DNA of 64,000 bases from Carya illinoinensis (taxonomy: Eukaryota; Streptophyta; Magnoliopsida; Fagales; Juglandaceae). Position numbers and translations under genes: made by a program. The stretch is from the NCBI RefSeq assembly GCF_018687715.1, contig NC_056752.1, positions 37,704,001 to 37,768,000 of the forward strand, in the 5' to 3' direction. Positions within the stretch are counted from its first letter, which is position 1, and each line of letters starts with the position of its first letter. Below, in pieces: positions 10,497 to 23,300 of the stretch. Under the pieces are notes generated by a model. It was not told where the DNA came from, did not search any database, and saw only the letters and a program-made list of their open reading frames with translations.

Positions 10497-13356
10497 TTAG
10501 CATGTATATGTGGATTGCTCAACGACGGTCTCAGGTTCTCCTTCTTGCAAGCAGTTAATGGGAGGTATGGTCAAGGTTTCTTGATTTCCATAAGCATTCC
10601 AGCAGAATGGATCATCCACAAGCTCCCCTTCTTCTGGGAGCAGCTCCACCTCTGAGAGTGTTATATTAGTGCAAGCAACAGTGTCACTGCAGGCAAAATG
10701 AATAGGAGGCCTGCGCACATCGTAGGTGCCCTTTATGTTCCTGAAGGAAATGTCACCGACATGTACAGCTGATGTCTGGTTTAAGCAAGCCTTTGCCGAG
10801 CAGTAATACTGGTCTACGATCATGCAGTTCATAACATTTTCCATTTGAATGTTCTCAAATGATACGCCTGCTACAGAACCCGTCCCACCTTGCCATGTCT
10901 TGATCCTTAGCCCATTATCTGATTCCTTGATGACTACGTTTCGAACTGTTACGTTTGAAACGCATGCCCGTGAATTTTGCACTCCAAGGCTTCCGATGCT
11001 GCAGAGAACATGGGAGACTACTAGTCAGGGATATTAAATCTGAAATCTATACCAAAAAAAATAATTTTTTAATTGTAGGCTCCATTTTTTTTAAATGGAA
11101 TACGCGACACTTTCACATTTTGTAAGATTATATCTACTATTATTAATATATGATATGTGGTGTGTGAGATGATGAGCAGTAAAATTAATTTCCTTTTTCT
11201 CTTTGTTACCGTTGCACGGATTTTGGCGTGAAACCCATCAAGTTGGTAAACAAGACTTGGTTGCTTTTTCCGCCTTTATTTTGGTTGGCAAAGGTCACGA
11301 TCAGAAGATAATACTTCCAAGAGGCTACTCGGAAGATTCTAGTGGTCACAAATTATCATCCCTTGTACATGCATGCTTTCAGATAAACTAAACTAAAAGA
11401 TAAGAGAGTATCACTCAATTTTAGCATAATATATAGCAAGAGTACTGAATAGTAATGAATGCAGAAGATAGCTCAACTCGAGTTGGGAGTTGAAAAAACC
11501 AAGCTTTCTTCTTCCCACATTTAAGAAAAATAATAATTAATAAGCACCTTATCCCGTGACTAGGTCCGCAAGTGACACCCTCTATATCAACATCTGAACA
11601 CCCGGGTCCAATGGAAATGCAATCATCACCTGTTTAAATCAATCTCCATTATTACGTCTCCGCATCATTCCAAAAGGTTTACAAGTAAGGAAAATATTAG
11701 TGGAGCTTCTCAATCTTACTGCTTATATATTTTAATTTTTTTACTTAATGGTTAAATGAGTAATTATTAGTGAGATTGTATATTTTTTTAATTTTTTTCT
11801 TAATAATTAAATACGTTAAAAAAATATTTACGAAAAAAAGATAAAAAAAATAATTCTCATATTTGTCCTAGTGGTACGCCTAGCAATAAGTGCTAGGTGG
11901 TCCGCTAGTACCATTCTTACATGTAATAGTAAATATCTATCTTATCTCATTTTATGTCATCTAATTATTATAATTTTTTTAAACTCTTGTATAAAATATA
12001 ATAAATAATTCAAAATTTTTAAATCACAAAATAAAAATTATATTAAAAAATTATATTATAATAATATTTTATTGAACTTTTATCTCATCTCATTTGTGTA
12101 AACAAATGAGGCTTTAGTCTCCAAATTTAGACACGTGATATTCTCATCATTAAAGGGTAAGTGACTTGTTAAAGAATTTTAATGGCCGGATTGAGTGAGA
12201 CATTAATTATTTTCTTACCATTAGCTATCAAGGAGTTGTATATCCCCACACCCTTCGTATTCTCAATGTGGATCCCATCAGTATTGGGGCTAAGTTTTGG
12301 GGAAGAAATGGACAACTTTTCTACCAATATTCCTTCACAGTCATTGAATTTGATATGGAACTGAGGACTATTTTGTATCTGCAAACCGCTGACCACCAAA
12401 TTGGAGCTCATGCAGAACCTGATTAACTGTAAAAGAAAAAAAATAAGATTGATGTAATTAAGTCAGTAAAAAGCTTCTTGATTATCAGAAATCTTTGAGT
12501 TGGGATTCTGATAATTCTACTCACAGCAGGGGATTCACATTGTCCTGACACTGTTGATCCATTAGGACCCTGAAATGGCATATCACTAGCATTTAGTAAT
12601 GTAATAATTCATTTTCATGGATGAGTAAAATATATAGATGACAGTGAATACAGTTTTGGCATATAATTTACCCGGTGAGGCTTGCATGGGAGATCCCACC
12701 AATTCTGGCCGTTCCCTTCAATGGTTCCTTTTCCTGTGAAACTCATCTGGTCAAGTTGGTAAAACAGAAGCAATTGTTTGCGTTTATCTGCTTCTGGCCA
12801 CGAATCTGGTCCATCCGGTGGTGTTAGGACCCCATCCACCTTTTCACAAATGAAATAAGCTTAGAATGAACTGAGATGTACATACCAAACCTCTATCTAT
12901 CTCTAATGAATGACATGGCCACAAAGAACAAGGAATCTGTACTTGAAATACAAGTCCCGGCTTGCATGGCCCTGTGAAGATTGTTGGGGTGATCTTGAAA
13001 CAATAATCTGCGGGAGCTAGGACCACTCCTGATTCTACTGCACACGCTGCTTTCCATGCTGCAGTGAATGCAGCAGTGTCATCAGCATAACCATCTCCGA
13101 CTGCCCCAAAAGATGTTACATCAAAAACACAGTTTGTACTAGAATTCCCGGGGTCATTTGGGTACGGAACAGAAGGGGGAGTGTCTGGGGATGAAGGGCC
13201 TTGAGCGTCAGGGGGAGAAGCGTCAGGGGAAGAAGCAAGGGAGCTTATAATCGTCTGCTTCTTGTGGTAATGAAATCTTCCTTCCACATTGCTTGAATTC
13301 TGGAAGAGAAGGCTCGCCGTGATCCAAACGACTAGTAGCTTGCGAGCGAGGCCCAT
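10497..13356 (-). CDS. Polygalacturonase (GH28), PGX3/At1g48100-like, six exons, complete
   Basis: Secreted enzyme expected to hydrolyse alpha-1,4 bonds in de-esterified homogalacturonan of the cell wall. Exons in coding order: 12943-13356, 12672-12839, 12525-12569, 12219-12426, 11548-11629, 10497-10998; all five introns are GT..AG with consistent phase. The CDS is 1,419 bp, 472 aa, normal for the family. Residues 1-26 form a signal peptide ([18 protein letters not shown]...). A Ser/Pro/Asp-rich linker at about 41-73 is followed by the catalytic beta-helix starting [12 protein letters not shown]. The four GH28 motifs are intact: NTD 257-259, DD 280-281, GPSHG with His303, RIK 337-339. The start ATG at 13356 is the one that places the signal peptide at the N terminus. 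The Arabidopsis match is from memory. No break or missing key residue is seen, so the gene looks functional. Confidence 0.93.
11935..12112. mobile_element. MITE in intron 4 of the polygalacturonase gene
   Basis: A non-coding AT-rich insertion of about 180 bp. One end reads CTTATCTCATTTTATGTCAT; the other, read on the minus strand, reads ATGAGATGAGATAAAAG. Together they give an imperfect terminal inverted repeat of ATGAGAT(A)AG type. The core (minus strand: TGAATTATTTATTATATTTTATA) also occurs at 16,455-16,610. The insertion partly explains why introns 4 and 5 (589 and 549 bp) are much longer than introns 1-3 (about 100 bp each). Confidence 0.6.
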
Positions 13357-13605
13357 GAGAAGAAATTTTTTGAAGGCTTATGGTTATCTAGCCACTCTTC
13401 AACACTGTTGAGTCTGTGAAGGATGTCTCTGGATGTTTGAGTAGAAAGCACATCAAAAAGCTACCCAAGTGTTCCTCTGGAAAGTACAAAAAGTTCAGGG
13501 GTCAGAATTCTTATTGCAGCGAAGAGCAAGAAGGAATGAACGAATCAACTTTCTACTGGCCTCAAATAAAGTATCCTGGCAGGCAAGTAACATTTGAAGG
13601 CTCAC

Positions 13606-13613
13606 ATTTATAT
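13606..13613 (-). promoter_or_regulatory. Putative TATA box of the polygalacturonase gene
   Basis: On the minus strand the bases read ATATAAAT. The site is about 250 bases upstream of the start codon, which would give a 5' UTR of roughly 220 bases. It is the best TATA match I see in the first 300 bases upstream. No transcript evidence is available. Confidence 0.35.
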
Positions 13614-14803
13614 TGAAGCTAAAAGTTTTGTCAGAACAAGTGACCTCATGCCTAAGATTGACACGTGTCAAGTTCCGGTTGATGAAATGCCACTGTCCCT
13701 AGCTAGGAAAACGGTTGGAAGCTTTTGTAGGGCTTTTGGAGGTTGGTCTTCTGTGGCAACCTTAAGCAAAGTAGTATTTGTTCTTCAGTTTCAGTACTGG
13801 ATTTATTTGTTGTCGTCTCAAACCTGCTTTTTCTTTATTATAGCTTCAGCATCATGTCGTCCAAAGATGATCTCATGTTTATTCCTTCTCTGTTGTTTTT
13901 TAGTGGAGGTGAAGCTGTGAGGAACTGCAGATTTACTCGTTTTGAGCTTCTATCTGATTTTTGAGGCTCTTATTTCCAAAATGGAGTGCCATCAAGGAAG
14001 AACATCGATATAACATAATTGGAATCTTGTTGAAATAAATTGAATGCAGTCACGATGGAAAGAGAAGTCTTTTGAGTCCTAATTTCCAACCTCTATTAAG
14101 GCTCTGATTAATGAAATACGTTGGAATGTGCCACATTTTTTTTTTTTTTATTATTATTGGTTAAGAACAGAACCCTGCATTTATACATACGTATGCACTA
14201 GGAGAATAAAAGATCATTTGCTCATACAATGAGAAAGACTCAAAAGAGTATTGGCCTGATCATTGCATGGCAACTGAATTTTGTCAGCATTTGGCATCTC
14301 GAGCACCCAAATAACTCTCGACTAAAATCTTAAACGTTATGTACGAACGAGTCTTCAAACTTTTCCAAAGACTTTTGTCCAATTAAAGAGACATAATCAG
14401 CCGCCGAATAAGACCAGAATCAATAATTTTAGTACAGAAATTCCTCGTTTGTATTATTGAACTCCCCCCCCCACCCTTTCTCTCTCCAAAAATAAATTTC
14501 AAATATTGATTGAGATGTTATATTCCCTAGCTCAGTACATTGCCACTTACTCTAAGGCAGAGTAGGTCAATATCACGTACCAAATTTCATGTGATATCAA
14601 TATTTGCATTCTTCCTACATGGCTCTTTTATATTGCTGAGAGAGACATCCACCTGTAGTTGGCGGATGAGCCGAGTTTAAAAGGAAAATATATAGAATAG
14701 AAGCAAATGGGTGAATCTGGTGGTTTTGATGCATGCAAAGGCAGCAGGACTCGTGACTCTTTCTTGTTGTTTAGCTCCTTGTGGCCATAAAAGCAGACAC
14801 GAA

Positions 14804-14836
<33 letters not shown>
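14804..14836. repeat. Compound (GT)n(AT)n microsatellite
   Basis: About eight GT units are followed directly by about eight TA units. It is likely length-variable between individuals. Confidence 0.9.
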
Positions 14837-16454
14837 GTAGCAAGGTGCGACTGAGACAACAGGATTAAAACAGGGTGCGTCCTGCAAATTCCATACATGG
14901 GTCCATAGCCGGCCAAAGGCCGGAAAAGAAGCCTTCCCAGCCTGCTTTTAAATCTCACATCATGACACTTCACTTCAAACCAAGTACACATACATTAGAA
15001 CATTAATAATAACAACAGCGATAAATTGAGATTGGAAAGTTTCTGTCACCAAGCAAAGCTCCATTTGGATGAAATATATATAAGGATGAAATACTAAACT
15101 GTCGACTTCTTTGCCATAAAAGTTAGAACTTTGGGATGGCAAATACATGTTGTTGTCTGCATCTGTCACGTGTAGGCGCTCTCACGGATGGACTCAGTAA
15201 AATAGACTCAAAGAGTTGGTTCATAGTTGTGATAGAGAATTTGGGGTGAGCTTTATGTAACTACGTACTACCTCAGACAAGTGACACGACAGTTCATGGT
15301 TTTCAGCCATGATACTTCGGATTCTGCTAGGAATTATACCTCACACAAGCCCTCTCTTTATTGATTTCATACGTCCTAAAATATGAATGAAATAACTTTA
15401 TCTATTGATAGTTATCAGTTTTCTTTTGAGATAAATAATGAGTTAATAATACATCAAATCAATATCTTATGTGTTAGATATTCTGAATCAGAGCATAAGC
15501 ATAAAATGTACAGCAGAAGCATTTACCTCAAGAAGTAAATCTTAGATTTTGATTTAGTTGTTTTACCTACTTTTTCACCAATGCTTTTGGTCTGAAATCA
15601 TCTTCCTCAGTGGTGGAGTGAGTCATGGACAATATTCCAATATTCCACATGCTAAGAGCCATTTCAACATAGACCCATCCATTGAGAGATTGATTTCATT
15701 TCTCTATATTTTGTCCTAGCCGAGATGGTCAGGTGAGACTCTCTTTTACCATAGTAACTTCACTAAAAGAAAACTGTTCAATTATGGCCAATTATTTTCT
15801 GTAAAATGACTTTTTTTTTTTAATCAAAATAAGTCTGTTTGATTACAAATGATCATTCTCTTCGCATATAATTCTTTATTTTCTTGCTTGCCACAATGGC
15901 CAGCCTTTATCTTATAATGAAGCGGCTAAAATTCCACTTCAATGCATGGTTTAACTTTAAGCCAATTGTGGGCGTCCCCATTTACCATGTGACGTTCGAA
16001 TCTTAATTTTATTGTTCATTTCATTCCAATATCAATCCCTAAGTATATATTAAATTATTAAAAAAATAGTTGTTTAAATTTATATACGTGGGAAAATAAA
16101 TAAATTTTTATTTATTAAATTAATAAAAAATATAAATTTTATTATTTAGTTTATATCTTAACAAATTATGAGTGTATCAACAATTGTCACGCGTATAATA
16201 GAAGAGTAAGAGAGAGTTCCCTAGCAAAAAATCAATTAAAATGCAGCTATAAGTTAATTTTGCTGATACTCGAGGTGACTACAATGGATAATAAAGAAAG
16301 GGACAAAAATAGGGTTGACAATAGATCCTTCTCTTTAGAAGGGAAGATGAAATGGTGACAAGTGTAAACTCGAACTCACGGGTTGGTTTTTTATTGTATC
16401 ACGGGTGAGAGAATTAAACATGACATCACTTGTCACAGAAAAGGAATTGTCATT

Positions 16455-16610
16455 TGTTATAACGTTATTAAAATATTATTTTTTAATATTATTATTATTT
16501 TAATATTTAAAAAAATTAAATTATTTATTATATTTTATATAAAAATTTAAAAATATTATAATAATAAGATAAAATAATTTAAAACCATCTTTATATCTAA
16601 ACTTAAATAG
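16455..16610. mobile_element. MITE fragment related to the polygalacturonase intron MITE
   Basis: The core ATTAAATTATTTATTATATTTTATA with flanking TTAATATTATTATTATTTTAATATTTAAAAAA and AAAATATTATAATAATAAGATAAAATAA words parallels the complement of 11,935-12,112. Terminal inverted repeats are not clear, so this may be a worn or partial copy. Confidence 0.45.
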
Positions 16611-17842
16611 ATGGCTTGGAAATAATCACCAAGAACGATTTATTGGTCTAATCTTATCAATTCTGTCACCTATTTTGTTAAAGCTGAGTTTGTTGCATAT
16701 ATTGTAAGGAAAATGTCAGTTTGTCTCCCATGTTTGATCATTAATGCATTTTAATTTTTTCAAAATGTTTAAAAATGTTACTAATAGTAAATTTATGTAT
16801 TTAAAAATTATATTTAAAAATGTTTAAAAAATATTTTAAAAAAAGTGAGATTGTACTAGTGGGTATGTCCACTAATAAGAACTGGGCGGCACAGTAAAAA
16901 GGTCCAAATTGTAACAATTGCTCAATGCATTAAAAAAAAAAAAAAACAAGAAACAAAAAGATACGAAAAGAATGACCATTGTTGGTAAAGTTTCATAGCT
17001 TCCTCGTGTATTTGATGTGAGGTTACTATGGTCGAAAGAAACTTAAATGAAATACAAAAGAAGAAACAAGATAATAGGGGCGAGGGACCCCAATCGCACG
17101 GGGTGAGTTGAGCCCTGGGCCCCGCCCCTTGGGCAGTGCCCCCGTTTGGATGCCAGGGGAGGATTGGAGGGCTGTCCACCCACCAGTGGGCCTCAATGGT
17201 TCCATCGGCTCTAGAATTTGTTTTTGAGGCTTTTTTTTTTTTTTTTTCCTCTTAAAATCCGTTTTAAGCTAATTTTAACCCAAAGCCTGCTTTTACTTCA
17301 ATTAATTTAAATGTATAAAATATAAAATTAAATGTTATCACTAAATATAAATAAACCTAATATAGTTGCTAATTAATAATTTTAACATATTACAAGTAAT
17401 ATAAACCATTACATATTAATCTAAAACTATTAAAAGTTAATCTATAAATATCACAAATTTTCAAATAGCTTAAATGAATAACAATGTTACAATAATTACA
17501 ATACATTTTAAAAAAATGAAATAAAGTTAACAACATGTAGTAAGCATTTGCCAACTCCAATTAACATCATAAAACCTGGAAACAAAGGCATAAAAATGAG
17601 AGTATGAATGGTGGTTTGTCAAATTCTCAAAATGAAAAAAATATCAATAAGGGAAAAATAACAACATTATTAACAAAGAATCAATTAACAAAGTTAAAAG
17701 ACGTGGTATATCAAAGTCAAATTGCGGTTGTGTAAATCGAGATGGAGTTGCTTTTCCCGAAATTGTTTCCGTAACGATTGAATTTAAAATTAAATTTGTC
17801 AAATAATTTAAAACATTATGGGGTTTCAATTTAGAAACTACT

Positions 17843-17954
17843 ATTGAGTTTGGAGTTCTAACAGCATAAATTAGGTTAGGGTTTCATAATGAACCCCTAT
17901 CCTAATTTAGAGTTTTAATTCGAAACCTTAACATAAATTAGGATTTTTTAAATT
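17843..17954. repeat. Left half of a ~31-bp degenerate minisatellite
   Basis: Units ending in (A/T)AATTAG or ATTTAG close at 17874, 17910 and 17941, each containing a TTNNATTCGAAACC / GAACCCC-like core. The array is interrupted after 17954 by the copia element and resumes at 26517. The unit cut by the element is 33 bases long once the insertion is ignored, so the period is kept. Confidence 0.7.
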
Positions 17955-19290
17955 TGTTACCCAAATGACTAATATAAGAAGATGGTGAATTGAATTATAT
18001 TTAAAAAAATAACAATTATAAATCAAATATACAATATAAAATATAAATAAAATACAAAACAGTAATAAATATAAAGAGTAAGGGTAAGAAAGAAGCAAAC
18101 TCAGTTTGTTAACGAAGTTCGGTCCCACTGCCTACGTTCTCGCCTCAAGCTACCCTTTGATGATGTCAAAATTCACTATTTAACCTCATTCAGATGGAGA
18201 TAAAACCTATTATACCTTTAAACAACACCGCTACAAAGGATCCGTGTAGAACACCTTCTACACTTGCAATCACCTTACACGTGGTGATTCAACTATTCCC
18301 TGTGTAGAAAACTTTCTACACGCACAAGGGTTATACACACCTTTTTACTGATACAAGAGCTGATAGTGAGTAAATTATCAGAAAACATTCATCAATGAGT
18401 GAAATAAGAACAATACAGCGCAAACTATATCTCTCAAAATGAACAAAGATTAATGCTCAATGCTTAGAGAAGAGAGAATGAAAGTTTTGAATGAATGTTG
18501 TATGGTCTGGATGTTGTAAATGTGAAGCTCTCAAATGATCTATTTATAGGCACATGAGATTTCATATTCAAATTTAGAAAGATTCATATGTCAAAGACAA
18601 CATCATTAACTTTTTCAAAAAATTCAAATAAAAGGTTCTTCTTTTTCAATTGTCAAAGACAACATCATTCATTTTTTAAAAATTGCAAACCTAATCTTTT
18701 ACTTTTAACATATGACAAAAGGAGCACACTTTACTTTTCAAATATTTCAAACCTAATCTTTTACTATTTGCATATGACAAAAGGAGCACACTTTAATTTT
18801 CAAATATTTCAAACAAAATCATCTACCTTTTGCATAAGTAAAAAAAAACATCAATCACTTTTGAAAATATTCAAATAAAACATGCACATGTGAAATATGA
18901 CAATCAATCATCTTTAATATTTTCAAAGTTCAACCCTTTAATCAAAGTATGCACATGTGAAAAATGACAATTAATTATCTTTCAAAATTTTCAAATTTAA
19001 TTTTCAAAAACTTCATGCACATGTGGAAAATGTATTTGAATGTTTTATGATAAAATATTAATTTTGAACCTTAATCCTAATTTCGAATTTTTAAGAGATT
19101 TACAACATTACTCTATGACTTTAATGTGGACTTATTCCCTTCTTACTTATATCTGTTTCCTTGATATACTTGGCTCCATTGTGTAAACAACTTGAGTTTG
19201 AAACTCCTTTATCCTTTGAATTCATTTGTTATCATCAAAATCCATGTGTAGATATATAATTACACAAAACTTGAAACCTTAGGTTCAACA
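17955..19290 (-). repeat. 3' LTR of the Sirevirus
   Basis: Begins TGTTACCC and ends TTCAACA, with TG..CA termini. It is the 3' LTR because the polypurine tract lies directly on its right. It contains the same paired blocks as the other LTR (the TACACGTGGTGATTCAACTATTCCC palindromic patch, and repeated TGACAAAAGGAGCACACTTTA words). Confidence 0.92.
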
Positions 19291-19364
19291 ATCTCCCCCT
19301 TTTTGATGATGACAAATACTTGATAGAACCTGAAACCTGTATTAATACTTAAGCTCCCCCTGAG
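19291..19364 (-). other. Double polypurine tract
   Basis: On the minus strand, AAAAAGGGGGAGAT directly abuts the 3' LTR (19291-19304), and a second tract, CTCAGGGGGAGCTT, lies at 19351-19364. Such tracts prime plus-strand DNA synthesis. Having several is known for Sireviruses, which supports the lineage call. Confidence 0.75.
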
Positions 19365-19734
19365 AATGTGCGTTAGTTATTTAAGCAAAAATATAAATAT
19401 AATTCCAAGCATATATAACAATTTTAGCAATTCAAATAATATTAATATTCTAGTCTAACACTTCTCCTACTTTTGACATCATTAAAAAGGATCCGCAACA
19501 AATAAATGGACTGAAGAAAACGGTGCATTAGTAGACACTGTAGATAGTTGAAAAAAAAATTGGATCCGTCCGTGACCCGACAAGTGTGGCTGGAGATTTA
19601 AAAAAATCGCCTGATGTTGTTGACAAACGAGATTGAAGGCTCCAAGTTTCTAAAAAATGTCATTTTCACCGATCGGAAAAAAAATCGCATTGCTCTTTGA
19701 CTTTGATGATAGCTCGTCTGGTTTTTTATGCTAT

Positions 19735-19744
19735 CTCTATAAAA
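19735..19744 (+). promoter_or_regulatory. Possible TATA box of the antisense ORF
   Basis: CTCTATAAAA on the plus strand lies 105 bases upstream of the ATG of the antisense ORF, with a CCAATCC word a little downstream. The position fits a core promoter but is unsupported by transcripts. Confidence 0.3.
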
Positions 19745-19848
19745 TTAGTCTTAAAGTTCATCCAATCCGCATCAAGTTTTTTTCTCATCTCTATAACTCA
19801 TCTGCATTCCTTTAACATTCTCGTTTTAAGCCTTCTATTATTTTCTCA

Positions 19849-20286
19849 ATGACTCATTCTTCTAACATTTCTCTAGATCCATCCATGAGACATTCTGCAC
19901 CTCAACCTCATGTCCTTTTTGCAGCTGCCATTGGTGCCATGTTGCAGCAAGAAAATAATAGTTTGGCTAATAAGTCAGATTCTGATGCTATCTATGACTT
20001 GGTGAGTCTTGAGACTCGCTACTCTTCCTCTATTGTTGCTTTTTCCCAGCGGCTACAAGTCAGAAATCATGAAGTTGAAAAGCTCAAAGAACAAATTGTT
20101 GTACTTCAACGAATTGTTCAAGAATCTCACACAAGGGAAGAAATCATTCGACAGAAGAATAAACAGTTGAAATCTTTATTAGATTCTTCATTCCGCTTGC
20201 CGGTTCCCATGGATAAGAATGACATGATATTGTATAAAGAGAATGAGCGTCTCAAACATGAGGCTAAGAATCTCAAGTTTATGTAA
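19849..20286 (+). CDS. Antisense coiled-coil ORF inside the Sirevirus (145 aa), function unknown
   Basis: An intact plus-strand frame in the ~1 kb between the end of pol and the 3' LTR, opposite in direction to gag-pol. Its stop lies 48 bases from the pol stop, so the two genes converge. Residues 1-50 are Ser/Ala-rich (MTHSSNISLDPSMRHS...). From about 60 to 110 there is a charged helix with heptad-like Leu/Val/Ile spacing (RLQVRNHEVEKLKEQIVVL, then KNKQLKSLL), a likely coiled coil. There is no membrane segment, so it does not look like the sense-strand env-like ORF known from some Sireviruses. I do not recognise a family. It is unbroken while gag-pol is heavily mutated. Real gene or long chance frame: moderate confidence. 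Confidence 0.5.
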   Translation: MTHSSNISLDPSMRHSAPQPHVLFAAAIGAMLQQENNSLANKSDSDAIYDLVSLETRYSSSIVAFSQRLQVRNHEVEKLKEQIVVLQRIVQESHTREEIIRQKNKQLKSLLDSSFRLPVPMDKNDMILYKENERLKHEAKNLKFM

Positions 20287-20334
20287 AAGTATTTAAAAAA
20301 TCTATCTCTATTTTTATTGACTCTAGTTTATCTT

Positions 20335-23300
20335 TTAAGAGATATTCATAGCATGCATCATACCTATTTCTCTTCTGATCATACATAATCTATCTTCTGA
20401 TAAAAGTTTTGTGAAAATATATGCTAACTGATCGTGTGTGATTGTGAACTCTAGTACTATATCGCCTTTCTGCACATGATCTCGAAGAAAATGATATCTT
20501 ATTTTAATATGCTTAATTTTAGAATGTTGTATTGAGTTCTTTGAAAGATTTATAGCACTTGTATTATCACATTTGATTAGAATGTGATTATACATGAGTT
20601 TAAATTATTCAAATTGTTGCTTCATGTAGAGAACTTGAGCACAACAACTACCCGTAACAACATATTCTGCCTCAGCAGTAGATAGTACAACAGAATTTTA
20701 TTTTTTACTAAACTAGAAAACTAGTGCATGACCTAAGAAATGGCATGCTCCACTAGTGTTTTTTCGATCTATTTTACAGCCAGCATAATCTGCATCTGTG
20801 TAAACTGATTAGATCAAAAGATGTGTGCTTAGGGTACCATAACCCTAAGTTAAATGTATCACTAAGATATCTAAGAATGCGCTTAACTGCAATTAAATAT
20901 GATTCTTTTGGAAATGATTGAAAGCGTGCACATAAGCACACACTAAACATAATATCTAGTATACTGGCTGTTAAATATAATAAGATATCAATCATACCTC
21001 GATATATTTTCGAGTCAACTGACTTACCAGATTCATCTTTATCAAGTTTAGTTGATAAGCTCATTGGTATTCTAATTTTCTTAGCACTTTCCATTCCAAA
21101 CTTTTTCAGTAATTCCTTAATATATTTTGATTGATTGATGAATGTCTCACTTTTTGCTTGCTTAATCTGCAATTCGAGAAAGAATGTAAGTTTTCATATC
21201 ATGCTCATTTCAAATTCTTCCTACATAGTCTTAGCAAAAACTTGACACATATTTTCATTAGTAGCACCGAATATTATATCATCAACATAAATCTGAATCA
21301 AAAGAATATCATCATTTTCATATTTAATGAAAAGAGTTGTGTCGATTTTTCCTCTTGAAAAATATTTTTTAATCAAGAAATCATTGAGTCTCTCGTACCA
21401 AACTCTAGGAACTTGTTTAAGTCCATATAGTGCTTTTGTGAGTTTGAAAACATGATTTGGGGAAATATGATTTTCAAAACCTGAAAGTTGCTCAACATAT
21501 ACCTCTTCATTTATAAAACCATTTAAGAAAGTACTTTTAACATTCATTTGAAAAAATTTGAAATTTTTATAACAAGCATATGCAAGTAGCATTCGAATAG
21601 TTTCTAATCTTGCAACTAGTGCATATGTCTCATAATAATCGATTCCTTTTTCTTGATTAAAACCTTGGGCTACAAGTCGAATCTTATTTCTAGTAATGAC
21701 TCCAGACTTATCTTTCTTATTTCTAAAAATCCATTTTGTTCCAATAACAGTATGATTTTTGGGTTTAGGAACAAGTATCCAGACATCATTTCTTTCAAAT
21801 TGATTCAACTCTTCTTGCATAGCTAGAATCCAAGATTCATCAAGAAGTGCATCATCAATATTTTTGGGTTCAATCTGAGATAGAAAAGCAGTATGATTGC
21901 AAATATTTCTAAGAGATGAACGAGTACTTATACCTCGTGAAGGTTCTTCCAAAATTTGTTCCACTGGATGATCTTTTACAAATTTTCATTATTTAGTTGC
22001 ATCTTGTATTAAATTTTGATAATCTTTCCTGATGGTTCCATGTTGAATTTTTTCTATTGTGTTCTCTTTGTTGAGATTGAGACTTTCCGTGTTATTTATA
22101 CTTCCTGTTTCTTCATCAATAGATTTCTTGGAGAGTGAAGAATTAGATTCATCAAATACTACATGTATAGATTCTTGTACATTCAAAGTCTTTTTATTGA
22201 ATACTCTATAAGCTTTACTATTAGTAGAATACCCGAGAAAAATACCTTCATCAGATTTTGCATCAAAATTGCCTAAATTATTCCTGTCATTCAAAATAAA
22301 ACATTTGCATCCAAATACATGAAAGTAACCAATGTTAGATTTTTTCTCATTCCAAAGCTCATAGGGGGTTTTATTTAATTTAGACCTTAGCATAACTCTA
22401 TTTATAGCATAACATGCAATACTTACCGCTTCGGCCCAAAAATAACTAGGCAAGTTGTTCTCATTAAGCATTGTTCTTGTTATCTCTTGAAGAGATCTAT
22501 TTTTCCTTTCTACTACTCCATTTTGTTGAGGAGCTCGAGGAGCAGAAAAATTATGCACAAAACCATTTTCATCACAAAATGTTTCAATATTTTTATTAAC
22601 AAATTCTTTTCCCCTATCATTTCGGATACTTGAAATAATATAACCCTTTTCATTTTGAATTCTCTTACATAACTTGGTGAACGTATTATGTGCCTCATCT
22701 TTATGAGCAAGAAAGATGATCCAAGTATATCTAGAGAAATCATCAACAATAACAAATGCATAATATTTTCCTCCTAGACTTGCAACTCTATTTGGTCCAA
22801 AAAGATCCATGTGTATTAGTTGCAATGATCTAGTAGTGAAAATATGTTTCTTGGTTTTAAAAGAAGTTTTTGTTTGTTTACCAAATTGGCATGCATCACA
22901 AATTTTGTTTTAAAGAAAATATGTTTTTGGTAAATCTCTCACAAGATCATTTTTTAAAAGTTTGGAAACAAGTTCTATGTTGGTATGACCTAGTCTTCTA
23001 TGCCATAACCAACTAGTTTCATTTTGAGCTGAAAAACAATTGCATCTTGTGAGGTAATTTCTTCAAAATCGATTGTATAAACATTGTTGCTTCTAAAAGC
23101 AATAAAACAAATATTACAATCATGATCATTCAAAATAATGTATTTATCCATTTTGAAAATAACTGTAAATCATTTATCACATAATTGACTTATACTCAAA
23201 AGATTATGTTTTAGACCTTCAACAAGTAGAACATCTTCAATTATGAGAGAAGATTCATTACCAATTTTACTTATTCCTAAGATCTTCCCTTTCGGGTTGT

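Larger units (their letters stand above)
13614..17842. other. Intergenic region upstream of the polygalacturonase
   Basis: No gene recognised. Content: a GT/TA microsatellite (14804-14836), a C run at 14463-14472, an oligo-T run near 14140, a MITE core at 16,455-16,610, and a GC-rich patch at 17,080-17,190 with GGGCGAGGGACCCC and GGGCCCCGCCCC words standing out against about 30% GC surroundings. That patch looks like the edge of a repeat, but I cannot name it. The remainder is AT-rich and featureless to me. Confidence 0.5.

Noticed and set aside
13416..13964. Plus-strand frames just upstream of the polygalacturonase
   Set aside because: They overlap the probable promoter and 5' UTR of the minus-strand gene, overlap each other, and have no recognisable domain.
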